From the NCBI GenBank assembly GCA_001800075.1, contig MGUR01000015.1:1524-12317 (forward strand): a DNA stretch of 10,794 nt, given 5' to 3'. How positions within the stretch are numbered: the first letter of the stretch is position 1; each line of letters starts with the position of its first letter. Positions 1 to 6,614 of the stretch are shown piece after piece. A model generated the notes under the pieces. The model saw nothing but the letters and a program-made list of their open reading frames with translations. It did not search any database and was not told where the DNA came from. This stretch comes from Elusimicrobia bacterium RIFCSPLOWO2_01_FULL_59_12 (GTDB lineage Bacteria > Elusimicrobiota > Elusimicrobia > 2-01-FULL-59-12). The position numbers and the translations under genes were made by a program.

Positions 1-508
1 CTCCCAATGGGTTCGGGCGGTCCAGGACGACGAACTCAATGTCCCGCCGGGCCGCTTCTTCCATCGCCAAACCCATCGTGGTGATGTAGGTGTAATAGCG
101 CGTGCCGACATCCTGAATATCAAAGACCAGGGCATCGACGGCGTTCAGCATCTCCGGGGTGGGCCGCTGGGTCTGGCCGTATAAACTGTAGACGGGCAGA
201 TGCGTCCGGGCGTCGATGGCATCGCTGATCTGCCGGCCATGCTCCACGATGCCCCGGATGCCGTGCTCCGGAGAGAAGAGCGCCACCAACTTGACCCGCG
301 GGGCGCGGGCCAGGATGTCGGCCGTGCTCTTGCCGATGGAATCCACGCCGGTTTGGTTGGTGATCAGTCCGATTTGCTTGCCCTGCAGCACGTCGAAACC
401 GCGCGCCTGGAGAACATCAATCCCCAGAAGCACGCGGTTCCTCTCAGCGGCCGCGCCTCGGGCGGACGGTAAAAGCATCAAGGCAAGAAGACCCAACTGT
501 CTCAGCAT
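1..508 (-). CDS. namZ: Exo-beta-N-acetylmuramidase NamZ (DUF1343), N-terminal part, cut by left edge
   Basis: Family knowledge: DUF1343 proteins such as Bacillus subtilis NamZ (YbbC) remove single MurNAc residues from non-reducing ends of peptidoglycan chains. Seen: 169 codons from an ATG at 508, running off the left edge. Residues 1-21 form a signal peptide (MLRQ, then an L/A/M-rich core, then SARGAAA), so the enzyme is exported. The following sequence carries the family blocks in order: GLITNQTGVDS (47-57), LFSPEHGIRG (77-86, with the Glu81-His82 pair), PVYSLYG (105-111), DALVFDIQDVGTRYYTYI (125-142) and VVLDRPNPLG (160-169). The C-terminal portion is missing, so completeness cannot be judged. 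No good Shine-Dalgarno precedes the ATG, but the hydrophobic leader begins there and no upstream in-frame start is nearby. The gene is divergent from the L,D-transpeptidase operon, and murQ lies 4 kb away, which supports a wall-recycling role. Family assignment is very secure. Confidence 0.93.
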   Translation of the reverse strand, partial: MLRQLGLLALMLLPSARGAAAERNRVLLGIDVLQARGFDVLQGKQIGLITNQTGVDSIGKSTADILARAPRVKLVALFSPEHGIRGIVEHGRQISDAIDARTHLPVYSLYGQTQRPTPEMLNAVDALVFDIQDVGTRYYTYITTMGLAMEEAARRDIEFVVLDRPNPLG

Positions 509-571
509 GGCACCGACATTTTCGCATTTTTTCCCGTTTAATTCTGTCCGCTATTGTGATAGTCTTAGCGA
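509..571. promoter_or_regulatory. Divergent intergenic region between namZ and the L,D-transpeptidase operon
   Basis: This 63-bp AT-richer gap separates two divergent genes, so it must hold either two back-to-back promoters or one shared control region. I looked for sigma-70 hexamers and found only weak candidates (a TATTGT-like element on the plus strand near 553-558 without a good -35). No clear operator palindrome is visible. The call rests on gene orientation, not on a recognised motif. Confidence 0.35.
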
Positions 572-1342
572 GTGGAACCGCCGACAAAATCGTTGATTTA
601 TTCAGTTGCCATCACGCTCTGGTTGATCTTCTTTGGGATTGAAATCGGCGCCCTGGTAAAGGAAAGCGCCGCCCTCCAACGTACGCGCGATCAACTCGAA
701 GAGGTTTCCCAGGCATTGAACGCCAACGCGAAGACCATTGCGGGCGACGCGGCGAACATCCGGGCGCAGGCCAAGCAGCTGGAATTCCTGAGCAGCCTGG
801 TGAACCTTATCCCCCAGGAGAAAAACTTTGTCCGGACCCAGAGGGCGATCGCCTCCGAAGTCGAGGTGCTTCGCCGCAAAGTCGGCCGCCGCCTGCGGGA
901 CGAGCAGCACATCGTGGTCGACACGCGGGCCAACAAGCTGTATCTGAAGAAGGGGCTGGCTCTGGTGTGGGCGGCGGATTGTTCCGTCGGGAAAGGCGGC
1001 ATTCTCACGGACAAAAAAACAGGCCGCCGGTGGGAATTCATCACGCCCCGGGGCCGGTTTGAAGTGCGCAACAAGATCGAGAAACCCTTATGGATCAAAC
1101 CCGACTGGGCCTTCGTGGAGACCGGTGATCCCGTGCCGCCGCCGGAGGATCCCAAACGCAAAGCCGAAGGCGAATTGGGGGGGTACGTGCTCAACCTCGG
1201 GGACGGCTACCTGATTCACGGCACCAAAACCGAGGACCTGCTCGGACGCCCTGCCTCTCACGGATGTGTTCGCCTGGGCGCGGACAATCTGAAGCAGCTT
1301 TATGACACGGTTCCGGCGGGCACGCCCGTCTATATCTATTGA
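572..1342 (+). CDS. Membrane-anchored L,D-transpeptidase (YkuD domain)
   Basis: Family knowledge: YkuD enzymes make 3-3 peptidoglycan cross-links or attach proteins to the wall, using a cysteine acyl-enzyme outside the inner membrane. Seen: 256 residues from a GTG at 572; a TTG at 593 is an alternative, and a stop codon at 566-568 rules out an earlier start. Residues 9-28 are one hydrophobic segment, suggesting an N-in signal anchor. Residues 30-100 are charged and helical, probably a coiled-coil stalk. Residues 104-256 are the YkuD domain: CSVGKGG (147-153), TPRGRFEV (158-165), then the catalytic block with His216, Ser229, His230, Cys232 and Arg234 (HGTKTEDLLGRPASHGC, followed by VRL). All hallmark residues are present, so it should be active. 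The stop codon overlaps the next gene's ATG by one base (TGATG), indicating translational coupling. Which of cross-linking or protein attachment it does cannot be told. Confidence 0.92.
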   Translation: MEPPTKSLIYSVAITLWLIFFGIEIGALVKESAALQRTRDQLEEVSQALNANAKTIAGDAANIRAQAKQLEFLSSLVNLIPQEKNFVRTQRAIASEVEVLRRKVGRRLRDEQHIVVDTRANKLYLKKGLALVWAADCSVGKGGILTDKKTGRRWEFITPRGRFEVRNKIEKPLWIKPDWAFVETGDPVPPPEDPKRKAEGELGGYVLNLGDGYLIHGTKTEDLLGRPASHGCVRLGADNLKQLYDTVPAGTPVYIY

Positions 1343-2178
1343 TGCATCCCTCTATCGAAAAACTTTCCGACAAAGCCCACCCCGCCCTGTGCGGCGTGAT
1401 CGGACTCGCCGTTCTGGCCGGCGCCTACGGGATGATCCGATCCCTTCAAAACCGGACGGCCCTTTTTCAAATGGACCTGCTCCAGCTCCTCGCCACCCAG
1501 GAGCAAAGCACGCTGACCATGAACCATTACCTGACTCTTGCAGACCTGAAAGCGCAGGACGTTGCCCAGTTCAAGGAAGGGATGGCGAACCTCGCTCAAT
1601 CGAATAAGGCGCTCTTTGAAACGGGGCTGTCCCTGCATGAAGAAAAACGTCTTTTGGAAAAACAGTGGGACATCCTGACGACCTACCTGAATCTGGACGC
1701 GGCGCTGCAGAGGATTTTCCTGATGCGCGGGGACCAGGTCCTGGAAAGCTACTTCATCGGGTACGTGCCGCTGAAGGCGTTCGCCGGAGCGCCCGCTGTC
1801 CTGCCGCGGAGCGTGCGGATCGTCTCCAAAGAACGCTTTGCTCACCCCGAGCGCGGAAAATCGGAAGTCATCAACGGCAAACTGCAGTGGGATCCTCCCC
1901 AGGTCGGCAGTTCGGTCCGAAGCAACGCGCTGGGCGAGTACGTTCTGTTCACAAACAGCCGGCTTATTTTGCACGGGCCGCCGAACAACCCGGTGGACCA
2001 CGAATCGTTTCCACACATTTGCCTGGGGCTGTCCCGCGAGGCGGCCCAGAATCTTTACCGGCATAGCTTTATCGGCTCCAAGCTTTTACTGCCCGGCTCG
2101 CCCGATGCCGTCATGCCCGTGGCCGCTCCGGCCGAGGCTTCCTCCGATACCGCGGCGGCCGCGTCCCGTGGGAATTGA
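1342..2178 (+). CDS. Divergent YkuD-like paralogue with altered catalytic motif
   Basis: I infer this is a diverged copy of the preceding L,D-transpeptidase. Seen: 278 residues with the same layout, namely a short basic N-terminus, a hydrophobic anchor at 16-32, a helical charged region at about 33-115 and a C-terminal domain. The end of that domain lines up with the first protein. HGPPNNPVDHESFPHIC (211-227) has the same 17-residue spacing as HGTKTEDLLGRPASHGC. Downstream, NLYRHSFIGSKLLL matches QLYDTVPAGTPVYI. The two His and the Cys (211, 225, 227) are kept, but the Ser is Pro224, the Gly of HGC is Ile226 and the conserved Arg is Gly229. The tail (about 257-278) is Ala/Ser-rich. The ATG at 1342 overlaps the upstream TGA and lacks a Shine-Dalgarno, so translation is probably coupled; a TTG at 1339 is a poorer start. 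It may be an inactive partner or bind a different substrate. Function is not established. Confidence 0.75.
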   Translation: MHPSIEKLSDKAHPALCGVIGLAVLAGAYGMIRSLQNRTALFQMDLLQLLATQEQSTLTMNHYLTLADLKAQDVAQFKEGMANLAQSNKALFETGLSLHEEKRLLEKQWDILTTYLNLDAALQRIFLMRGDQVLESYFIGYVPLKAFAGAPAVLPRSVRIVSKERFAHPERGKSEVINGKLQWDPPQVGSSVRSNALGEYVLFTNSRLILHGPPNNPVDHESFPHICLGLSREAAQNLYRHSFIGSKLLLPGSPDAVMPVAAPAEASSDTAAAASRGN

Positions 2179-2179
2179 T

Positions 2180-3661
2180 ATGGCCTCCCTCCTGAGCTGG
2201 CCGGACGTTCTGGCGCTGCTGCTGCTCCTGACCGCGATGATCGCCATTGGCTATGCCTTCGGGACTAGAGAACAAACAACAGCAGGATTTTTTCTGGCGC
2301 GCCGGGAGCTTCCCTGGTGGGCGGCGGGGTTGTCTTTCATCGCCACCGAGGTGAGCGCGGTCACCCTGATCTCCGTTCCGGCCACGGCCTACATGGAAAA
2401 CTGGCAGTATGCGCAGTTTTTTATCGGCTCCACCGCGGCCCGGTTTGTCATCGCGTACCTTTTTATTCCTGCCTTCTATCAATACGACTGCACGACCATC
2501 TATGAATTTCTGAAGCACCGGTTCGGGGCGGCGACGCAATATACCGGAACGATCTTCTTTTTTATCACCCGCCTCCTGGGGTCGGGGGTCCGGCTGATGG
2601 TGGCCTGCCTGGCCGTATCGATCCTTCTCGGTTGGGGCGTTCTACCCACGATCCTCTTTTTCACCGTGGTGAGTCTGGCTTATATTATTTACGGAGGGAT
2701 CGCGTCGGTCGTCTGGACGGGCGTCCTGCAGGCGGCCGTGTTTATTGTGGCGGGGCTGTCCGCCATCGCCTACCTCTTGCTGCATATCCAGGGGGGGTGG
2801 TCCGGCGTGATGGACGTGGCGGGCGCCGCGGGAAAGCTCGATGTGTGGAATTGGGGGCCCTCGCTGCAGGATCCCCAATTCGCTAAAAAGTTTTTTACCG
2901 ACCCCAACATCATCTGGATCGCCGTTTTAAACGGCTTTTTCGGCTCCATGGCCGCGTTCGGAACCGACCACGAACTCATGCAGCGGCTCCTGACGGTCGA
3001 GACGCGTCAAAAAAGCCAGCGCACCATGATTTTAACGCCGATCGGATCGGTTTTTGTGCTGGGGATCTTTCTTGTGATTGGGGCGTGTCTTTACACGTAT
3101 TACGCGCAGAACCCGGCGCTTTCGCTTCCCGCCAAACTGGACGCCATCTTTCCCCACTTCATCGGCCATGTCATGCCGGCGGGCCTGCGCGGCCTCTTGC
3201 TGGCCGCGATCGTCATGGCGAGCATCGATTCCCCGCTGGCGTCGCTGACCGCTTCATTTGTGACGGATATCTACAAACCGCTGATCAAAAAAGAGGCCCA
3301 GGACAGGCACTACCTGATGATCTCGCGGGTCTGCGTGGGTGTTTTTGCCGTGATATTGGCGGGCATTGCCTACGCCTTCAGTTTCTATCAGAAATTTCTC
3401 TGGCTGGCATTCAAGATCGGCGGAGTCACGTTCGGCTCGCTCCTGGGCGTTTTCCTGCTTGGATTTTTAAGCCGGCGCCGGGCCAACCGGGCCAACATCG
3501 CGGCGATGGTAACGATGGCGGTCGTAAACGCGGTCCTGCTGGTCCTTTCGGAAAAAAAGATTTTCCCCATCGGCTGGACCTGGCTCATCCTCATCGGCAC
3601 CGCCGGCACGATGGGGCTTGCGGTCGTTCTAGCTCCTGTGCTGGACAAGGAAAAACAATAA
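2180..3661 (+). CDS. Sodium:solute symporter (SSS family)
   Basis: Family knowledge: SSS proteins of the LeuT fold import sugars, amino acids or other solutes with sodium through the inner membrane. Seen: 493 residues, normal for the family, with about 13 hydrophobic segments spread over the whole length. The N-terminal part has FFLARRELPWWAAGLSFIATE (about 37-57), typical of the family. The internal signature GGIASVVWTGVLQ (172-184) follows the SSS pattern but has Gly181 where an Asp is usual. GTDHELMQRLL (261-271) and a Ser/Thr-rich stretch ending in DIYKP (about 358-367) match the later core helices. The ATG at 2180 comes one base after the previous stop, with a weak GGGA upstream; the frame remains open further upstream but would overlap the previous gene. 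Being last in an operon of wall enzymes beside namZ suggests, as inference, a wall-fragment substrate such as MurNAc. Substrate cannot be read from sequence alone. Confidence 0.93.
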   Translation: MASLLSWPDVLALLLLLTAMIAIGYAFGTREQTTAGFFLARRELPWWAAGLSFIATEVSAVTLISVPATAYMENWQYAQFFIGSTAARFVIAYLFIPAFYQYDCTTIYEFLKHRFGAATQYTGTIFFFITRLLGSGVRLMVACLAVSILLGWGVLPTILFFTVVSLAYIIYGGIASVVWTGVLQAAVFIVAGLSAIAYLLLHIQGGWSGVMDVAGAAGKLDVWNWGPSLQDPQFAKKFFTDPNIIWIAVLNGFFGSMAAFGTDHELMQRLLTVETRQKSQRTMILTPIGSVFVLGIFLVIGACLYTYYAQNPALSLPAKLDAIFPHFIGHVMPAGLRGLLLAAIVMASIDSPLASLTASFVTDIYKPLIKKEAQDRHYLMISRVCVGVFAVILAGIAYAFSFYQKFLWLAFKIGGVTFGSLLGVFLLGFLSRRRANRANIAAMVTMAVVNAVLLVLSEKKIFPIGWTWLILIGTAGTMGLAVVLAPVLDKEKQ

Positions 3662-3679
3662 CGTTCTGTGACGGCCAGG

Positions 3680-4147
3680 CTATTCGGTGGGTTCGGGAGC
3701 GGGCTTCACCAGCGGGGGGCGGGCGGCTTTAATGACATCGATCTGCTTTTGGACGAGCGGCCCTAAATCGGGATACTTCGCCAGGACGGCATCGAACGCC
3801 GCGCGCTTCAACGTGAACAACCGGCTGTCTTCTTCCGCTTTCACCAGCGCGGTGGCGGCGGATTCGGTAAACATGGAGGTCTCGCCGAAAAAGTCGGGCG
3901 CCTTTAACGCGGCAACGAGCTTTTTTTCTCCCTGCTCCCGACGCCAGATCCCCACGCTTCCTCTAGCGAGAAGGTAAAGCATCTTGGAGATTTCCTGCTC
4001 CATGATGATGACTTTTCCCTTTTTTACGTCCATCATATCGAGCCCCGAGAGCAGCGCTTGAATCTGCTCAGGCGAGGCGCCCGCAAAGAGCAGAATTCCT
4101 TCCAAAAGAAGCAGCGCTTGGGATACGACTTCAGGTTTTAATGCCAT
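3680..4147 (-). CDS. Stand-alone cyclic-nucleotide-binding-like domain protein
   Basis: Seen: 155 residues with the fold signature of the Crp/cNMP-binding domain. An N-terminal helix contains LLLLEGILLFAGASPEQIQAL (split as 11-20 and 21-31), followed by a beta-roll (VKKGKVIIMEQEISKMLYLL, about 41-60; ARGSVGIWRR, 61-70), the phosphate-binding cassette region FFGETSMFTESAATALVKA (86-104) and a C-terminal helix. There is no helix-turn-helix and no kinase or other effector domain, and the tail is Pro-rich (PPLVKPAPEPTE). In the cassette, Gly88 and Glu89 are kept but the Arg that contacts the cyclic phosphate is Ala98, so ordinary cAMP binding is doubtful. The ATG at 4147 lies 12 bp after the murQ stop without an evident Shine-Dalgarno. 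It is last in the cysC-to-murQ unit and converges with the symporter gene. It may be a protein-protein regulatory module; the role is unknown. Confidence 0.85.
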   Translation of the reverse strand: MALKPEVVSQALLLLEGILLFAGASPEQIQALLSGLDMMDVKKGKVIIMEQEISKMLYLLARGSVGIWRREQGEKKLVAALKAPDFFGETSMFTESAATALVKAEEDSRLFTLKRAAFDAVLAKYPDLGPLVQKQIDVIKAARPPLVKPAPEPTE

Positions 4148-4159
4148 ATGCGGGGCACG

Positions 4160-5050
4160 CTACGCTAGCGCCTTCCTCAAGAACCCTTGCGCTTTCTCGA
4201 TCCGATTCACGGCTTCCGTATAATAGATATTTTTTCGTGCCATTAAAATGGCGGGTTTGACCCGGCCGTGCGCCTGTTTCAAAAGACCTCGCGCCTTGGC
4301 CTCAGACACGCGGCCCAGATCCCTCACGAGACGAAGGCCGCGGGCGATGAGCTTCCGCGACTTCGGCTGAAGATCCACCATCCAATGATCATAGACTTTG
4401 CCCCGCCGGACCATGCTGGCGGTGGTCAGCATGTTCAGCGCCATTTTGCAGGCCGTTCCTGATTTGAGACGCGTGGACCCCGTGAGCACTTCCGGTCCCA
4501 CGGAAAGCACGATGCGCACCCGGGCGGGAGGGAGCGCGGCCCGGGCGTTGCAGGTGAGCAGAATCGTTTTCGCGCGCAGGCGCCGGGCTTCCTCAAGCGC
4601 CGCGCGGACAAAAGGCGTCACCCCGCTGGCGGCGATCCCCACCACCACATCGCGGGGATGGACGGACCACCGGATGGCGTGGCGCGCCGGCCCCGTTTGG
4701 TCCTCGGCCCCTTCCTGGGACTTGAACACCGCGCGGCGCCCGCCGGCCATGATCGCCCGCACCCGGTCAGAATTAAACGTGGGCGGGCACTCGGCGGCCT
4801 CCAGAACGGCCAGCCGACCGCTGGTCCCCGCGCCCACCAGAACCAAGCGCCCATTCTGCCGAAAGGATTCTGCGATCAGGTCCGCGCCCCGGGCGATGTG
4901 GACTGCCGCGCGGGCAACGGCTTTTAAGACATGCCGATCTTCCCGGTTCATCAGGTCCACGATTTGCCGCGAGGAAAGACGGTCCAATCGCGCGGACCGG
5001 CGGTTGGGCCTCTCCGTCGACAGCGCCGCATAATTAATGCGTTTCTTCAT
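4160..5050 (-). CDS. murQ: N-acetylmuramic acid 6-phosphate etherase MurQ
   Basis: Family knowledge: MurQ cleaves the lactyl ether of MurNAc-6-phosphate in the cytoplasm, giving GlcNAc-6-phosphate and D-lactate, the key step of MurNAc recycling. Seen: 296 residues, the usual length, containing one SIS sugar-isomerase domain. Motifs in order are TERPNRRSARLDRLSSRQIV (12-31), VGAGTSGRLAVLEAAECPPTF (72-92), EGAED (113-117), GIAASG (138-143) and GPEVLTGSTRLKSGTA (185-200), then a helical C-terminus. Glu87 and Glu116 line up with the catalytic pair Glu83/Glu114 of the E. coli enzyme. The ATG at 5050 is chosen because AAGGGA stands 4 bases upstream and it overlaps the cysQ stop as ATGA; the same frame stays open for another 148 codons, but those lie inside cysQ and show no family similarity. 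No MurNAc kinase or phosphotransferase gene is in view. Confidence 0.95.
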   Translation of the reverse strand: MKKRINYAALSTERPNRRSARLDRLSSRQIVDLMNREDRHVLKAVARAAVHIARGADLIAESFRQNGRLVLVGAGTSGRLAVLEAAECPPTFNSDRVRAIMAGGRRAVFKSQEGAEDQTGPARHAIRWSVHPRDVVVGIAASGVTPFVRAALEEARRLRAKTILLTCNARAALPPARVRIVLSVGPEVLTGSTRLKSGTACKMALNMLTTASMVRRGKVYDHWMVDLQPKSRKLIARGLRLVRDLGRVSEAKARGLLKQAHGRVKPAILMARKNIYYTEAVNRIEKAQGFLRKALA

Positions 5051-5847
5051 AAGATCCCTTGAATGATACCAATAAAATCCGAATGCCGTTGTCCGTTGCT
5101 GGCCACCGTCGGCCCCTGATGACGCACCCCGGCGCTCAACGCATAGGTGAGCGGCCGGCCGTCGGAAAAAGTAAAGGTTCCCCCCGCCTCTTCCAAAATG
5201 ATCTGGGGAGCCGCGGTGTCCCAGTAATGCACGGCGTGGTGATTGACGTACAAATCGGCCTGCTGTCGGACCAACAGGCCCACTTTGATCCCCACGCTGT
5301 TGATCGCGGGCCGCCAGGGGCATGGCACTTTTTCGCTGATCCCTTTGGCCAGAGCGGCAGGAAAATCCGTAGACGTCACCAGCGGCATCTCCCGCCATTC
5401 CTTCCTTTTCGAGACCTCCACGCGGACACGCTTTCCATGCAGGGAATGGTAAGTTCCCTTTCCACGGAGCGCGTCGTAAAGATGGCCTTCCCACGGGTCC
5501 ATCACCACCCCCGCATAAGGCTGACCTCCCCGCAAAAGTCCGATCATCACGCTGAAGCCCTTGGTCTCCCGGACGTAGGCCTTGGTGCCGTCCAGCGGGT
5601 CGACCACCCAGACAAATTCGGAATCCGGGCGGCCATCCATTCCGCTTTCTTCAGTGAGAATCGCGTGCCGCGGGAAATGCTGGCGAAGGCCCGCCCGGAT
5701 AAAGCGGTCCGCTTCACGGTCGGCATTGGTCACTAAGGAACGATCCGCCTTGCGTTCTTTAACCAGGGTGGTTTGACGCAATTCCATCAGCCGGCGGCCC
5801 GCTTCCATCGCGAGCTGCCGCGCTACGTCAACGAATTCGTCGGACAT
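5047..5847 (-). CDS. cysQ: 3'(2'),5'-bisphosphate nucleotidase CysQ / inositol monophosphatase family
   Basis: Family knowledge: CysQ hydrolyses 3'-phosphoadenosine 5'-phosphate (PAP), and can act on PAPS, with magnesium; relatives act on inositol phosphates or fructose bisphosphate. Seen: 266 residues with the metal-binding set of the family: TNAD (40-43), LTEESG (64-69, Glu66/Glu67), DPLDGT (83-88) and WDTAA (209-213), followed by EEAGG (219-223). The DPLDGTKAYV form and the overall length favour CysQ over inositol monophosphatase proper. Standing directly behind cysH (3-bp gap) and cysC makes a PAP/PAPS substrate the best inference. The ATG at 5847 fits the family N-terminus, although the Shine-Dalgarno is weak. 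Its last bases overlap murQ by four (ATGA). Confidence 0.88.
   Translation of the reverse strand: MSDEFVDVARQLAMEAGRRLMELRQTTLVKERKADRSLVTNADREADRFIRAGLRQHFPRHAILTEESGMDGRPDSEFVWVVDPLDGTKAYVRETKGFSVMIGLLRGGQPYAGVVMDPWEGHLYDALRGKGTYHSLHGKRVRVEVSKRKEWREMPLVTSTDFPAALAKGISEKVPCPWRPAINSVGIKVGLLVRQQADLYVNHHAVHYWDTAAPQIILEEAGGTFTFSDGRPLTYALSAGVRHQGPTVASNGQRHSDFIGIIQGIL
5051..5060 (-). promoter_or_regulatory. Ribosome binding site deciding the murQ start
   Basis: Read on the minus strand, AAGGGA is followed by four bases and the ATG at 5050. It lies inside the end of cysQ. It supports the short MurQ over a much longer open frame that extends back into cysQ. Confidence 0.6.
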
Positions 5848-5850
5848 GGT

Positions 5851-6609
5851 TCAGGGCTTATCGGGTGAGGGGAGGTGAAGACCGCACTCTTTGTCGCCGT
5901 TCTGGGAGTTAAACCAGCGCCAGCGGCCCGCGCGGCGCGGCTCGTTGGGACCGATCGGGGTGGTGCAGATGATGCAGCCCAGCGATTCGTAATAAAAACC
6001 GCCTTGCAGCTTTTTATCCAGAAGTTCATGCACCGGGACTTTGTTGACTTTTAAATAGTCCCGGACTTTCTGTTCCGTCCACCCGACCAACGGCGCCACT
6101 TTCAGTACCGGCCGCAGGCCGACGGGCGGCTGCGAATGTTGGATGATTTCAAAACGCTTGGCCTGGGAGCGGGCCTTGGACTGGTCGGCGCGCAGCCCGG
6201 TGATCCACACATCGACCGTGTCCAGCGCCCGCTCATTGGGGAGCACCTTGCGGACGTGGCAGCACAGCTCCTGTTTTTCCTTGCTGTCAAAGAAAAGATA
6301 TTCCCCGTGCTGTTTGACCATCGGGTCCAGGTCCTTGGGGGCCGGCGTAAACCGCTCGATCCGGATGGGATAGCGCTTTTCCAGGGCTTCAAACAGCTCG
6401 TAGGTTTCGTGAAAGAGCCGCAGGGTATCGATCGTGAAGACCCGCGGTGGGATCTTGGCCCGGACCGCCAGGTCGATCAGGGCGCAGCCGGTCAACTGCC
6501 CGCTGGTCCCGATCGCCATGCGTTTCGGGAACCGCCGCTCCAGCTCCGCCATCAGCGGGCCGGGCTCGGCGATCTTTTCCAGTTCGGCGATCAGGGCTTC
6601 ATCGATCAT
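5851..6609 (-). CDS. cysH: Phosphoadenylyl/adenylyl-sulfate reductase CysH (iron-sulfur type)
   Basis: Family knowledge: CysH reduces APS or PAPS to sulfite with thioredoxin or glutaredoxin as donor in assimilatory sulfate reduction. Seen: 252 residues with the family blocks GTSGQLTGCALIDLAVR (34-50), RVFTIDTLRLFHETYELF (56-73), WITGLRADQSKAR (135-147) and KECGLH (230-235, catalytic Cys232). Cys116-Cys117 and Cys202-x-x-Cys205 form the CC...CxxC pattern that holds a [4Fe-4S] cluster; this marks the APS-reductase type, although some members (B. subtilis CysH) take both APS and PAPS. The nucleotide-binding loop reads GTSGQLTG rather than the common SGG or SFG/SFQ forms. The ATG at 6609 has AGGA close upstream, within the end of cysC. 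The neighbouring APS kinase leaves open whether PAPS or APS is the true substrate. Confidence 0.93.
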   Translation of the reverse strand: MIDEALIAELEKIAEPGPLMAELERRFPKRMAIGTSGQLTGCALIDLAVRAKIPPRVFTIDTLRLFHETYELFEALEKRYPIRIERFTPAPKDLDPMVKQHGEYLFFDSKEKQELCCHVRKVLPNERALDTVDVWITGLRADQSKARSQAKRFEIIQHSQPPVGLRPVLKVAPLVGWTEQKVRDYLKVNKVPVHELLDKKLQGGFYYESLGCIICTTPIGPNEPRRAGRWRWFNSQNGDKECGLHLPSPDKP

Positions 6610-6614
6610 TCGTC

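Noticed and set aside
1336..2064. A 242-codon minus-strand open frame opposite the YkuD-like paralogue
   Set aside because: It is antisense to a gene with clear paralogy and coupled start, has no family motif, and long antisense frames are common in GC-rich coding DNA.
1838..2179. In-frame N-terminal extension of the symporter
   Set aside because: It overlaps the YkuD-like gene, and the SSS family starts with the first hydrophobic segment right after the ATG at 2180.
3662..3679. Terminator between the convergent symporter and cNMP genes
   Set aside because: The 18-bp gap contains no inverted repeat with a T-tract that I can see.
3085..3732. A 215-codon plus-strand frame across the symporter and the convergent cNMP gene
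   Set aside because: Its product is Arg/Gly/His/Pro-rich without any motif, a typical shadow of the symporter in a shifted frame.
4398..5033. A 211-codon plus-strand frame opposite murQ
   Set aside because: It is antisense to a well-supported enzyme gene and its sequence is low-complexity Arg/Ser/Ala without family features.
5051..5494. In-frame N-terminal extension of MurQ by 148 codons
   Set aside because: It lies wholly inside cysQ in another frame, shows no similarity to the MurQ family, and a Shine-Dalgarno plus ATGA overlap mark the start at 5050.
5059..5736. A 225-codon plus-strand frame opposite cysQ
   Set aside because: It is antisense to cysQ, whose metal-binding motifs are complete; the frame shows no motif of its own.
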